The notes: generated by a model from the sequence alone, not told the origin. A stretch of DNA of 64,000 nt from Chryseobacterium sp. JJR-5R (GCF_034047335.1 NZ_CP139137.1:2418001-2482000); one strand, 5' to 3'. Shown: positions 43,596-53,739, numbered from the stretch's first letter. Made by a program: numbers and translations.

Positions 43596-43955
43596 TTAAA
43601 CATATTTTGCCACCTTCTCCTCCAGATCATCCAGATTGAAAGGCTTTGCCACATAGTCATCTGCCTGGGCCTCTCTGGCCAGCGCCACAATATCATTGTT
43701 GGCCGTTACATAGATCACCGGTATCGTTTTAAATTCTTCATGGCTTTTCAGAAGCCTGGTAGCTTCCACTCCGCCGATCCTGGGGATCCAGTTATCCATC
43801 AGGATAACATCCGGGCGGTACCGGGCCACTCTTTCCAGGATGTCATGGGAAGTCTCCGAAATTTCTACCTGAAAGCCGTTCTCTTCGAAAATAATCGTAA
43901 TTACTTCAAGAATAGTTGCATCATCATCAAAAATCAGGATTTTCTTTTTGTTCAT
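43596..43955 (-). CDS. Single-domain response regulator (CheB/CheR cluster)
   Basis: A 119-residue receiver domain only. Acidic pocket DDD (residues 10-12), phospho-acceptor Asp in VILMDNWIPRIGG, Thr in VTAN and Lys in YVAKPF are all present. No output domain, so it works through protein contacts. It is the last gene of the six-gene signalling run, about 45 bases after CheB. It is strongly similar to the response regulator at 53740, including the unusual ISETSHDI segment. Confidence 0.92.
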   Translation of the reverse strand: MNKKKILIFDDDATILEVITIIFEENGFQVEISETSHDILERVARYRPDVILMDNWIPRIGGVEATRLLKSHEEFKTIPVIYVTANNDIVALAREAQADDYVAKPFNLDDLEEKVAKYV

Positions 43956-44000
43956 ATTATTAATTAATTAGAATTTTAGTTTACTTTAATTTTATCTGTA

Positions 44001-44591
44001 CTAAAGGCCGTTAATATAGTCGGCCAGGCTGCCGGGAGCAATAATCAGGTCATAATTCACTTCTTCCACAGCATGCCTTGGCATATAATCTACCTCAGCA
44101 GTTTCAGGATCCTGGATCCATACTGTGCCGTTATTTTTTTTGATATAGGACAAGCCCTTTACACCGTCTGCATTGGCACCGGAAAGCAATACGCCGATCA
44201 GCGTTTCACCGTACATTTCCGCTGCCGACCTGAAGGTTACATCAATGGAGGGACGGGAATAGTTCATCTTTTCAGAACTGTCCAGCGACATCATTTTCTT
44301 ATCTTCAAAGAGCAGGTGGTAATCTGCCGGGGTAATGTATATTTTATTGGTTTCAATCTCCGTTTTATCGTCTATTTCCACAACCTCCAAAGGTGAAAGC
44401 TGCTGCAGCAATGCCTGCAGTATGTTATTTGAATGCGCTTTACGATGCAATACCAGCAAAACAGGAACAGCAATGCGGTCATTGAGTTTTTTAATCATTT
44501 CCAAAATGACCTGCAGGCTTCCGGCGGAACCTCCGATCACTACCAATTCTGCTTTCATACTTTCTCTTTTAGACGGTGATAATGATGCCAT
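44001..44591 (-). CDS. CheB-type protein-glutamate methylesterase (stand-alone)
   Basis: A 196-residue methylesterase domain with no receiver. The triad-bearing motifs are GGSAGSLQVI (Ser), LVLHRKAHSN (His) and LLSGANADGVKGL (Asp). The start overlaps the CheR stop (TAATG). Lacking the regulatory receiver of classical CheB, it is probably controlled by binding to neighbour proteins. No chemoreceptor or flagellar gene is present, so the cluster serves a non-chemotactic pathway. Confidence 0.9.
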   Translation of the reverse strand: MASLSPSKRESMKAELVVIGGSAGSLQVILEMIKKLNDRIAVPVLLVLHRKAHSNNILQALLQQLSPLEVVEIDDKTEIETNKIYITPADYHLLFEDKKMMSLDSSEKMNYSRPSIDVTFRSAAEMYGETLIGVLLSGANADGVKGLSYIKKNNGTVWIQDPETAEVDYMPRHAVEEVNYDLIIAPGSLADYINGL

Positions 44592-45421
44592 TAATTATGA
44601 TCGAGCTTTTTCCAGATTCTCTGGTCATCCACCTGATGGTAATTTTTATCTAATTTAGAAAATCTCAAGGTTTCTTTTGCACCCAACGCCAAAAAACCTA
44701 GATTTTCCAGGCTGCTGTCAAATAACCGGAACACCCGTTCCTGCAATCCCCTGTCAAAATAAATCAGCACATTCCTGCAGATAATCAGTTGGAAGCTGTT
44801 GAAAGAGCTGTCCGAAACCAGATTATGGGTTGACAGGATAAGCTTTTGCTGCAGGCTTTTATCAAAGCGCACACTGTCATAGTTCGCAGTGTAATAATCT
44901 GAAAAATCTTTTGTCCCGCCTGACAGCATGTAATTTTCTGAATACAGCTTCATCTGCTGCAACGGGAAAATTCCGGCTCTTGCTTTTTCCAGGACAGATG
45001 GATTGAGGTCAGTTCCGTAAATCAGTGATTTGTGGTAAAGGTTCGCCTCTTTCAGCAAAATGGCTATGGAATAGGCCTCCTCTCCTGTAGAGCAGCCTGC
45101 CACCCAGATCCGGATCAGCGGATAGGTGCCCAGCTGCGGGAGTATTTTTTCCCTTAATGTTTTGAAAAAAGAAGGGTCCCTGAACATTTCCGTGACGTTC
45201 ACCGTAATTTCCTCAATAAAACGCTTCAGATATTCCGGGTCGTTCAGCACGGTATACCGCAATTCTGCAAAGCTTGTAAAACGGTCCAGCAGACAGATGC
45301 GGTTGATCCTCCGTTTGAAAGACGCACGGCTGTATTCGGAAAAATCATATCCGTACCTATCGTATACCTCTTTGATAAGAGATTCCACTTCTTCGTCTTT
45401 TACTATATTCGGTTCCAGCAT
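44591..45421 (-). CDS. CheR-type protein-glutamate methyltransferase
   Basis: A 276-residue SAM-dependent methyltransferase. N-terminal helical domain YGYDFSEYSRASFKRRINRI; SAM motif RIWVAGCSTGEEAYSIAILL (about residues 103-122); IYGTDLNPSVLEKARAGIFP; CRNVLIYF. Complete for the family. It abuts the upstream response regulator with no gap and overlaps CheB by one base, so the genes are tightly coupled. Confidence 0.93.
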   Translation of the reverse strand: MLEPNIVKDEEVESLIKEVYDRYGYDFSEYSRASFKRRINRICLLDRFTSFAELRYTVLNDPEYLKRFIEEITVNVTEMFRDPSFFKTLREKILPQLGTYPLIRIWVAGCSTGEEAYSIAILLKEANLYHKSLIYGTDLNPSVLEKARAGIFPLQQMKLYSENYMLSGGTKDFSDYYTANYDSVRFDKSLQQKLILSTHNLVSDSSFNSFQLIICRNVLIYFDRGLQERVFRLFDSSLENLGFLALGAKETLRFSKLDKNYHQVDDQRIWKKLDHN

Positions 45422-45787
45422 TTAGAACAGTTTTTCAATCGCATTCATGAGCTGATCCACATTTATCGGCTTGGATACATATTCCTGTGCACCGGCATCA
45501 ATGCATTTCTGTCGGTCTTCAGGCATGGCCTGTGCGGTAACGGCAATTACCGGCACCCCGCTTATAGAAGGCGTGCTTCTAATAATTTTTATCGCTTCAT
45601 AGCCATCCATTTCAGGCATCATCATGTCCATTAGCACAGCAGTGAACCCAGGGTCTTTTTTCAGGATATCAATTGCTTCCTGAGCCATGGTACAGCTTTC
45701 TGTCTGGTATCCCCTGGATTTCAGTGTCAGCTTCAGGGCAAATATATTACGCGGATCATCATCCACAATTAAAATCTTCTTATTCAT
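45422..45787 (-). CDS. Single-domain response regulator
   Basis: A 121-residue receiver. Start KILIVDDDPRNIFALKLTL, phospho-Asp in VLMDMMMPEMDGYEAI, Thr in VIAVTAQAMPEDR and Lys in EYVSKPINVDQL. It resembles the third receiver of the upstream hybrid kinase (same VRNIF/PRNIF and MMMPEMDGYE), suggesting duplication. Gap to CheR is zero bases; it follows the hybrid kinase by 15. Confidence 0.93.
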   Translation of the reverse strand: MNKKILIVDDDPRNIFALKLTLKSRGYQTESCTMAQEAIDILKKDPGFTAVLMDMMMPEMDGYEAIKIIRSTPSISGVPVIAVTAQAMPEDRQKCIDAGAQEYVSKPINVDQLMNAIEKLF

Positions 45788-45802
45788 CAGGATCTTTACT
45801 GT

Positions 45803-48800
45803 TTAACTTTCATATAACCAGACTCTGAGCAGGGACAGCAGCTGGTCTATATCCACCGGTTTGGAAATATAATCCGACGCACCTGCCGTAATGCATTTTT
45901 CACGCTCCCCGATCATGGATTTTGCGGTAATGGCAATAATCGGAAGCCTTGTGAACTTAGGCATTTTTCTCAGCTGGCGGATGGTTTCATAGCCATCCAT
46001 TTCAGGCATCATCATATCCATCAGCACCACGTCCACATCAGGATGTTCCTTAATCTGCTCTAAGGCATGTTTGCCGTCCATGGCAACCACTACCTCTACT
46101 TTATATTTCTCCAGGGCTTTTGTAAGAGAAAAGATATTGCGGACATCATCATCCGTAATCAGTATTTTCTTACCGCTCAGGACTTCGGTGAGGGAGCCCA
46201 GTGTCTTGCTCCTTACCGTTTCCACAGAGCTGTTTTTCTCTTCCACCAGGTGCAGGAACAGCCCCACCTCATCCAGGATTCTCTGGTAAGAATGCGCTGT
46301 TTTTACAACGATAGAATCGGCATACTGCCTTATTTTCAGTTCTTCGGATGTAGAGAGGTTGTGTTCCGTAAAGATAATGATTGGCAGGTTTTCCAGTCCG
46401 TCATAGCTTTTAATGGATTCAATAATCTCGTATTCGTCGCCTTTGGAAGCCCCGATATCTAGAATAACGCAATCTACATGATCCTGGGTAAGTGCTCTTA
46501 CGCTGTCTTCCACATTGTTCTGAACAGACAAAGAGATATTAAAGTTGCCCAGGAAATAAGACAGGGCGCTTGCATGCTTAGCGTTTTCTTCCACAATCAA
46601 TACTTTCTGCGGCGATTTGCTGAGTGCTTCTTCAATGGTCCTGAAAACGTCCGTCATCTGGTCCAGCGCCATCGGCTTGTTGATAAAATCAATGGCCCCT
46701 TTCATCAGGCTTTCTTTCTTCACGTGGAGCACAGACATCATGTGTACCGGGATATGCTTGGTTTTGGGATTGGCCTTTAGCTGGTCCATCACCTGCCAGC
46801 CGTCTTTAACAGGGAGCTGAACATCCAGAAGTATGGCATGCGGACGGTATTTTTCAGCTGCGGATATGCCATGGTCTCCCCTTACCGCTACAATTCCTTT
46901 GTATTTCTGAAGGCGCGCATATTTCAGCAGTGCTTTGGCAAAATTGGTATCATCTTCAATAATTAAAATTACCTTATCGTCTTTGGCGATATGATCCCGG
47001 TCATCTTCCACATCTTCAGGAATTTCCAGCATGTTGATCCATTCATAGGATTCATTTTGCTTTCCTTCCAGAATGTTCTGTATTTCTTCTACATCTTCAC
47101 GGATATTTTCCATCAGGTCTTTATCCGTTTCCGCAGACTGCTGTACTTCAGCCGCTTCTTTAACAGGTATGATCAGGCTGAATTCACTGCCTTCATCAAC
47201 TTTGCTTTCAAGAATTAATTCACCGCCCAGCAGCCTTGCGATTTCGCGGCTTATGGAAAGCCCTAATCCTGTTCCGCCGAACCTTCGGCGGGTAGATCCG
47301 TCGGCCTGCTGGAAGGCTTCAAAAATAATCCGCTGCTTTTCCTCCGCGATCCCGATTCCGGTATCCCTTACCGAGAAAATAATGAAATCAGCTTTTTTCG
47401 GGTCTTTTTTAATATTGAGGTTGATACTTCCTTCTTCTGTAAATTTAATGGCATTTGATAATAAATTCCTCAATACCTGATCTACCCGGAGCCTGTCCGT
47501 TTCTATAGAATTCGCTACATCATTTTCAATCTCGATATTCAGCTGAAGCTTCTTTTCCTGAATCACCGGATTGAACAGGTTTTTCAGGTCCTTAACGATA
47601 TCGCTGATCATCACATCCTGATATTCCAGGGTCATTTTCCCGGATTCTATCTTGGCAAGATCAAGAATCTCATCAATCAGCGTAAGGAGGCTGCTTCCGG
47701 AGCTCTGTATCACCTTAGCAGATTCTACCTGGTCTTCATTGAGGTTTTCTTCCGGGTTTTCTGCCATTAAACGGGACAGCAGAAGGATTGAATTAAGCGG
47801 CGTGCGCAGTTCATGGGACATGTTCGCCAAAAATTCCGACTTGTATTTTGTGCTGAGCGCCAGTTCTTCAACCTTTTTCTGAATCTCGTTGTTGCGTTCG
47901 GCAATCATGTGGTTTCTTTCTTCCAGCAGCCTTGAACGTTCTTCCAGTTCGGCATTGGCCTGCATCAGCTCTTCCTGCTGTACTTTCAGTTCTTCTTCGG
48001 AAGCCTGCAGTTTCTGTGTCTGGGCTTCCAGTTCCGTATTCAGGTTTTCAAGCTCGGCATGCTGCACCTGAAGTTCTTCAGACTGTGCCTGGGTTTCCTC
48101 CATCAGCTGCTGCTCTTTTTCACGGCCTTTTGCCGCACCTAGTGCCACCCCGATATTGCGGCTGCATTCCTGGAAATACTCAAGCCTGCAGGTATCGAAC
48201 GCCTGCGTGGTTCCCAGTTCCAGTACACCAATGCAGATCTGGTCCGCAAAAACCGGAATCAGTACAATACCGTTTAATTTAATTCTGCTGCTTGCAAAAC
48301 TAACGGCAAAGTCGTCTTCATCAAGATCACTGTACACCTGTGATTTTTCGTTCAGAAATACCTGGCCTACCATGCCCTCGCCCGGTTCGAAATACTTTTT
48401 CATATTTCCTTCCAGCCCGAAAGAGGCCGTAAGCTTCAGCGCTCCTTCATCAAAAAGGTACAGTGCACCGTTGATGCATTTTCCGTAAGTAATAAGCTGG
48501 TTCAGGGATTCTATGGAAATTTCTTTTACCGACTTGTTTCCTACAAGGGATTCGTTCAGCAGGGCAAGTCCCTTCTGGCGCCAGTCGCTTTTATTGATGG
48601 TATCGAAAGAGTTTTTCAATGATTCCGTCATGTGGTTGAGCGAGCCCACCAGATCCCCCAGGTCATCCTGGGAATGATCTACGGCTTTCTGGCTGTAATC
48701 TCCGTTGGCCACCCTGTTGGCAATTTCACGGATGGCGCTCACACGCCTGCTTATTTCAAGATCTTTTGCCTGCAATGCTTTTTCAAGCTTCTCTCTGCGG

Positions 48801-49417
48801 ATGAGGTCAGACCTCAGCCTGATATAGAAAAAGGCGGTCACCACAATCGCTGCAATGGAAGAGAAAATGATAAATAGCACCGTTGTGGTGGAAGATCGGT
48901 TAAGATCTTCGTTTTTTATGGCAAGCCGGGATTCTTCGTACTGGACAAAATCTTTGACGATCTGCCGGCACCGGTCCATATATACTTTGCTGGACATCAC
49001 CTGGCTCTGGGTCATTACTATACCCTTTTTCCTGTTTTCCACAAAATATTTCAGGTTGGAAATATTGGTGTTCACATTCCGTTCCAGTTCATTCAGGCGG
49101 TCCATCTGGTTTTTATCAGCAAGGTCAAATGTTTTTGCCCGTTCTATGGCTTTCGGAAATTCGGACAGGCTGAGGTAATACGGCTCCAGGAAGATTTCTT
49201 TTCCTGTAAACTGGTAGCCCCTGCTCCCGGTCTCCGCATCCAGGAGCGCAATTAACACGTCTTTGACGGCGGTAATGGCTTTCCGGCTGTTGGAAAGGCT
49301 TTCCCGGTGCTGCATCTGTTTCTGTATGCTCCAGTAGGATGCAATTGAACTGGCAATAAGGATGACTAATGATAACCCGACTCCGAACTGCAGGTTCCGT
49401 ATGATTTTTTTCGGCAT
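45803..49417 (-). CDS. CHASE3-HAMP-GAF hybrid histidine kinase with three receivers
   Basis: A 1204-residue sensor. TM1 about 9-31, CHASE3 domain about 40-175 (LDAETGSRGYQFTGKEIF), TM2 about 178-200, HAMP about 200-275, GAF about 290-425, coiled coil about 430-520, HisKA with SEFLANMSHELRTPLNS, HATPase with NAIKFTEEG and GGTGLGLSISREIAR, then receivers near 825-940, 943-1060 and 1083-1200. Receivers 1 and 3 look intact; receiver 2 has EEN for the usual acidic pair and KTAHS for KPF, so it may be inactive. It precedes the response regulator and CheR genes. Confidence 0.93.
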   Translation of the reverse strand: MPKKIIRNLQFGVGLSLVILIASSIASYWSIQKQMQHRESLSNSRKAITAVKDVLIALLDAETGSRGYQFTGKEIFLEPYYLSLSEFPKAIERAKTFDLADKNQMDRLNELERNVNTNISNLKYFVENRKKGIVMTQSQVMSSKVYMDRCRQIVKDFVQYEESRLAIKNEDLNRSSTTTVLFIIFSSIAAIVVTAFFYIRLRSDLIRREKLEKALQAKDLEISRRVSAIREIANRVANGDYSQKAVDHSQDDLGDLVGSLNHMTESLKNSFDTINKSDWRQKGLALLNESLVGNKSVKEISIESLNQLITYGKCINGALYLFDEGALKLTASFGLEGNMKKYFEPGEGMVGQVFLNEKSQVYSDLDEDDFAVSFASSRIKLNGIVLIPVFADQICIGVLELGTTQAFDTCRLEYFQECSRNIGVALGAAKGREKEQQLMEETQAQSEELQVQHAELENLNTELEAQTQKLQASEEELKVQQEELMQANAELEERSRLLEERNHMIAERNNEIQKKVEELALSTKYKSEFLANMSHELRTPLNSILLLSRLMAENPEENLNEDQVESAKVIQSSGSSLLTLIDEILDLAKIESGKMTLEYQDVMISDIVKDLKNLFNPVIQEKKLQLNIEIENDVANSIETDRLRVDQVLRNLLSNAIKFTEEGSINLNIKKDPKKADFIIFSVRDTGIGIAEEKQRIIFEAFQQADGSTRRRFGGTGLGLSISREIARLLGGELILESKVDEGSEFSLIIPVKEAAEVQQSAETDKDLMENIREDVEEIQNILEGKQNESYEWINMLEIPEDVEDDRDHIAKDDKVILIIEDDTNFAKALLKYARLQKYKGIVAVRGDHGISAAEKYRPHAILLDVQLPVKDGWQVMDQLKANPKTKHIPVHMMSVLHVKKESLMKGAIDFINKPMALDQMTDVFRTIEEALSKSPQKVLIVEENAKHASALSYFLGNFNISLSVQNNVEDSVRALTQDHVDCVILDIGASKGDEYEIIESIKSYDGLENLPIIIFTEHNLSTSEELKIRQYADSIVVKTAHSYQRILDEVGLFLHLVEEKNSSVETVRSKTLGSLTEVLSGKKILITDDDVRNIFSLTKALEKYKVEVVVAMDGKHALEQIKEHPDVDVVLMDMMMPEMDGYETIRQLRKMPKFTRLPIIAITAKSMIGEREKCITAGASDYISKPVDIDQLLSLLRVWLYES

Positions 49418-49421
49418 GAAA

Positions 49422-50897
49422 TTAATTTAAGGGTAATGTAAAATAAAATGTAGATCCTTCATCCACTTTGCTGGAAACACCGATATTTCCGTGGTGCTGC
49501 TTGATGATTTCAGAACAGATGAACAAGCCTATGCCCATCCCCTGGAACTGCAGCGAAGATTCTTCCACACGGTAGAATTTACGGAATACCGCCTCCTGCT
49601 TGAAATCCGGGATCCCTATTCCGAAGTCTGTGATATTGACCCGTACTTCCTGTTCTTCTTCATCCACGAAAGTGGTTACGATAATCTGATTGTTCTTGGG
49701 AGAATATTTGATGGCGTTGGTGAGGAAATTGATCAGCACCTGTTCGATGCGTATGGCATCAAGCGGAATTAAAATATCCGGGCGTATGCCGTCCCGCCTG
49801 ATTTTTATCCCCAGTTCATCATGGGTCTGGAGAATGGTATCAATGGCATTGCTGATGACGCCTTCCAGATTGGTGGGCTTTTTATTGATCTTCAGTTTTC
49901 CGTTTTCTATTTTGGAAACGTCCAGCAGATCTGTAATCAGCGTATTCAGCTTTTCGATCTGATCCTGGGCCTTGGTTACAAATCCTGCTTCCACGCTTTC
50001 CTTATCCAGCTTCAACCTTCTTTCAAGCAGCTGGACATATGCTTTGATGCTTGTCAAAGGCGTCTTCAGCTCATGGCTTGCAATGCTCAGGAATTCGTCT
50101 TTTTCTTTTTCTACCTTTTTCTGGTCATCAATATCGGTAAAGGTACCTACCCAGTTTTTAACGGCATTCCCTTCATAAACCGGCGTAACGCGCAGCAAAT
50201 GGTAACGGTAACTGCCGGATTCTATATTCTGTATTCTTACTTCGAGTTCCAGTGCCCTGCCTTTCTTTCTGCAGCGCTTAAATTCTTCTTCAATACTGAA
50301 ATCATCAGGATGGGTCTGCGGAAAATAAAGGTCAGATGCAGCATACTCATACCATTTACCGTTCACAAAATCAACAATTCCGTCTCCGTTTACTGTAAAG
50401 GCAATCTGTGGCAAAGATTCCAGCATCAGGTGGAAATGATCGATCTGCGACTTCATGGTCACCTGAGATTCCCTCCTTCCTTTTACTTCAAGTTCCAGAC
50501 TCTGCTGTGTTTTCCTCATCGCCACATTCTGTTCCTGAAGGTTATAAAAAGTTTTCACCTTCAATAAAAGAATTTCCGGATCTACAGGTTTGGTGACATA
50601 GTCTTTACCGCCTGAAGCATATCCCTTTGTAATAAATCTTTTATCGGTATTTACAGCTGATAAAAATATGATCGGCACTTCTTTTGTTTTACTATATCCT
50701 GCAAGGGTTTCTGCAACTTCAAAACCATCCATGTCAGGCATCTGGACATCTAAAATTATCAAAGCATAATCACTTTTCAATGCTTTTCCCAAAGCTTCCT
50801 CTCCGGAGTTAGCCGTATCTACCAAAAAATCTTTCGATTCCAGCAATTTTTTCAGTGAATAAAGGTTACTCTGGTTATCATCAACAATTAAGATCAT
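49422..50897 (-). CDS. Receiver-PAS histidine kinase
   Basis: A 491-residue cytosolic protein. Receiver about 1-118 (MILIVDDNQSNLYSLKKLL; phospho-Asp in LIILDVQMPDMDGFE; Lys in DYVTKPVDPE), coil, PAS about 155-265, HisKA with EFLSIASHELKTPLTSIKAY, and HATPase with NFLTNAIKYSPKNN and GMGIGLFICSEII. No membrane segment. It is the first gene of the signalling operon, four bases before the big hybrid kinase, and may receive phosphate from it. Confidence 0.93.
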   Translation of the reverse strand: MILIVDDNQSNLYSLKKLLESKDFLVDTANSGEEALGKALKSDYALIILDVQMPDMDGFEVAETLAGYSKTKEVPIIFLSAVNTDKRFITKGYASGGKDYVTKPVDPEILLLKVKTFYNLQEQNVAMRKTQQSLELEVKGRRESQVTMKSQIDHFHLMLESLPQIAFTVNGDGIVDFVNGKWYEYAASDLYFPQTHPDDFSIEEEFKRCRKKGRALELEVRIQNIESGSYRYHLLRVTPVYEGNAVKNWVGTFTDIDDQKKVEKEKDEFLSIASHELKTPLTSIKAYVQLLERRLKLDKESVEAGFVTKAQDQIEKLNTLITDLLDVSKIENGKLKINKKPTNLEGVISNAIDTILQTHDELGIKIRRDGIRPDILIPLDAIRIEQVLINFLTNAIKYSPKNNQIIVTTFVDEEEQEVRVNITDFGIGIPDFKQEAVFRKFYRVEESSLQFQGMGIGLFICSEIIKQHHGNIGVSSKVDEGSTFYFTLPLN

Positions 50898-51648
50898 AGA
50901 AACGTAAAATCAATATTTAACTATATTTACTTCAGTATCAAAAATACTCACAATATTCCGAAAAAACGCTATTTTTTGCTTAATATAGGCCGCCTACCAC
51001 ATTTTTATACTAAATCTGTTTATTGTGAAAAAAATAATTCAAATTAGTTAAAAGGTATTTATTGCAGACTGTCAGTAAATTAAAGACAAATAAATTAAAA
51101 TACTGTAATATTTAAGCAATAATTATCCCGACCTGTTCATCGCGGCACGCTGTTTGAATACTAATAAACAACACTTTTTCACTTAAATATATACTTTCAA
51201 ATTATAAACCCCTGAGAAAATCAGGGGTTTATTTTTTAAACATAGTTTTTAATAAATGAATAAGGAAATATGCCCTTTTCATCAGAATATAAAATTCAAT
51301 ATGGCTTTATATATTATATAGTATTTAATTTAAAAGTACGGTCTGTAAAATCAGAGGTGCGGTTATCCGTTAAATATGTGTTTTAAAGCTTTCCGCATAT
51401 ATGGAAAACCTTTTTACAGTTTCTAAATTATTGTGCCTTATATCTCCGATATCTTATAGTTCACGCTAATACAAATACTCAACAGGGAGCCCCTGCAGCA
51501 ATCTTCAATATTCATATTCATATTTATCCAGCTAATATCATACTTTTTCACGGCTTTCTGTTAGCAGCTTCATGAATAACAATTTCCGGAAGATACATCA
51601 CTCCGGTATTAACGGCCTTAACAAAAACTTTTAAGACCGGGCTGCCAC
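50898..51648. other. Intergenic region with one terminator
   Basis: About 750 bases, very AT-rich, upstream of the signalling operon. The only clear element is a perfect hairpin AAACCCCTGA-(5)-TCAGGGGTTT at 51206-51230 followed by ATTTTTT. It implies an upstream + strand transcript, but no gene is seen there. Confidence 0.5.
51206..51236 (+). terminator. Orphan terminator
   Basis: Perfect 10-bp stem and T-run with no annotated gene upstream on the + strand; it may end a small RNA. Confidence 0.6.
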
Positions 51649-51855
51649 TTATTCATTATCCGTCTGAACTTTTAAAGGATTTCCTTTTGCCTGTAAGGTA
51701 TGCGATTCTTCCTGGAGGGTACGGACGGTATCAGAAGCTCTGTCATTAACGGTTTCCTTTTTATTGTCCTGGTCTTTGTACTGGGTCTCGGATTTTGTGC
51801 ACTCTGTTAGGGTAATCAGGATCAGCACTGCAGTCATCATAACGGTTTTTTTCAT
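51649..51855 (-). CDS. Small lipoprotein, 68 aa
   Basis: MKKTVMMTAVLILITLTEC is a lipoprotein signal peptide (Cys at 19). The mature part is short, charged and probably disordered (KSETQYKDQDNKKETVNDRA). No family recognised. Divergent from the Crp-family gene. Confidence 0.6.
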   Translation of the reverse strand: MKKTVMMTAVLILITLTECTKSETQYKDQDNKKETVNDRASDTVRTLQEESHTLQAKGNPLKVQTDNE

Positions 51856-52089
51856 ATTGATTTATCGATTTGGATTCATCAAACTTAATGAGCAATAATG
51901 CCGTATTTTATGAGTTGAATCACAAATGAACCGGAATTATTTTCTTATTTTCAGAAAAAAGACTTAAATTACTGCTTTAATATTTTATGATTCGAGTCAT
52001 ACGCCCAAAAGGTTATTTTTTTAAATCTAACAGGCAGCGACAATGGATCATAATTTGTATCTAAGAAACATTAGTCCCTTAAATTATCT

Positions 52090-52686
52090 ATGTTAATATC
52101 AGAAAAACTTTTACTGTCGTACGGAGCGGAAATAGAAGACCTTGATCCCTCTTATGTTATATTTACGGAAGGCAGCAAACCTAAATACTATTACCAGATC
52201 ATGGAGGGCCGGATAAAACTTAACCACTATGATGATGAAGGGAAAGAACTGATCCTTGCCATTCTGAGTAAAGGTTTAAGTGTATGTGAGCTTCTTTTGT
52301 TTATCGATCAGCAATATCCTGTGAATGCCGTTGCTTTTGAGCAGACCCGGGTGATCCGCCTGCCGAAAAACAGGTTTGTGCAATTGCTTGATGACCATCC
52401 TCAGATATCAAGGGATATTAATAAATTCCTTTCTGAGCGCCTGTACCATAAGTATATCATGCTGGAAAACAATGCCTCCCTGCGGCCTGAAGTAAGGATA
52501 AAAGGCGTACTGGGCTATCAGAAAAGCTTCAGCAGTGACCAGAGCCGGTTCTCTTTCGAGGTTCCTTTAACAAGGCAGCAGATTGCTTCCATAACTGCTT
52601 TAAGGGTAGAAACCGTGATCAGAACCATTAAAAAACTGGAGAAAGAAAATTTTCTTAAAATCATCAACAGGAAAATTCATATATAA
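52090..52686 (+). CDS. Crp/Fnr family transcriptional regulator
   Basis: A 198-residue regulator. The cyclic-nucleotide-binding-like beta roll (about 1-115) has YYYQIMEGRIKLNHYDDEGK. The C-terminal winged HTH includes LTRQQIASITALRVETVIRT (about 165-184). No Cys cluster typical of FNR. It stands alone upstream of the second response regulator and multi-PAS kinase region. Confidence 0.92.
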   Translation: MLISEKLLLSYGAEIEDLDPSYVIFTEGSKPKYYYQIMEGRIKLNHYDDEGKELILAILSKGLSVCELLLFIDQQYPVNAVAFEQTRVIRLPKNRFVQLLDDHPQISRDINKFLSERLYHKYIMLENNASLRPEVRIKGVLGYQKSFSSDQSRFSFEVPLTRQQIASITALRVETVIRTIKKLEKENFLKIINRKIHI

Positions 52687-52825
52687 ATACAAAACAGGGA
52701 TATTGCTTTCTAAATCTGATAAGTAAGAAAGCTATAGAAATAAACAATACCTCAATTTTGATTAAATAGAAGCTTTTATTTTGTTTTTTTTAAGCTTCTG
52801 ACTAAATTTGTAAAAATTTAAATTA

Positions 52826-53185
52826 ATGAACTATACACTTGAGCTTAATACACAGGAGGCCGGCTCTAATATTGTATTCAACACAATCATATTTGATTCG
52901 TTCAAGGTTAATATAGTTGAAAGGTACGGCGGGAAAATGGGTTTTAACCCCAAATTATGGGAAGCTTTGTTTAAAGTAAGAACCATCGGCAATGAACTTA
53001 TTGCCAGGAGAGACGGTAACATGAGGGTTAAAATCAAAGGAGACCAATTGGAAGCGTACAAGAAATTATCACAAGTGCTGAATTCGTACGACTATAAAAA
53101 CAGACTGATCAACAGAAAGGCAGCTGAGGAAGACTACGTTCATTTTATCCTGAGCTTAGTCATCCAGAATTATCAGCTTAATTAA
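52826..53185 (+). CDS. Hypothetical protein, 119 aa
   Basis: A soluble protein starting MNYTLELNTQEAGSNIVFNT. Two strands, then a helix-strand unit with LWEALFKVRTIGNELIARRD, and a C-terminal basic helix. No motif or family recognised. It follows the Crp-family gene by about 140 bases on the same strand. Confidence 0.65.
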   Translation: MNYTLELNTQEAGSNIVFNTIIFDSFKVNIVERYGGKMGFNPKLWEALFKVRTIGNELIARRDGNMRVKIKGDQLEAYKKLSQVLNSYDYKNRLINRKAAEEDYVHFILSLVIQNYQLN

Positions 53186-53739
53186 GATTTCTGTTAAATT
53201 TCTTATTTCACCGGCATCATGCCTGATGATAAGTAATGCGGAGCGAATGAATGATAAGATCTTAAGATTTGATTTATTGAGATTTGCCTGATGAACGGCA
53301 GTATGTGCTGACAGAAACAATTAAATGCTACGGTTAACAAGATAACGGCTGAAATTATTTTTCAGCCGTTATCTATTATGGTCTGACCATATCATCAAGC
53401 CTTTTATAAAATACCGAACCGGAGGCATCCATTTAATGTTGAAATACCATTGTAGAAGAAAATTATAGGACAGCAGCAGGTATTATGCATCTGTGGGAAC
53501 TGAGCAACAGACGGACTGCATACAATGACCGGACAACCCATTCTGAAATTCCGGTTAAGATTCCGGACTGCGTACAGAATCCGATGCATTGCATTATACT
53601 ACCTATCTGTTTATAAAATATTCTTTTTATCTTTGCTCCTCATTAATTAACAGACCGTATGCAATGGATACCTGCATCTGCTTTGAAATTTATACGGTAC
53701 AAAATAATTTACAATCAGTAAATCCTACGATTAAAGCTT
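53186..53739. other. Intergenic region with a long hairpin and a promoter
   Basis: No convincing gene. A perfect 14-bp inverted repeat GATAACGGCTGAAA / TTTCAGCCGTTATC lies at 53341-53373. A TATCTTTG -7 box at 53628-53635 probably serves the response regulator at 53740. Confidence 0.5.
53341..53373 (+). terminator. Hairpin, probable terminator
   Basis: 14-bp perfect stem with a short T-containing loop, no clear T-run after it; it could end the 119-aa gene transcript. Confidence 0.5.

Noticed and set aside
47889..48282. Serine-rich + strand ORFs
   Set aside because: They mirror the Glu/Gln-rich coiled coil of the hybrid kinase on the other strand.
49821..50567. A 248-codon + strand ORF
   Set aside because: Antisense to the receiver-PAS kinase; no coding character.
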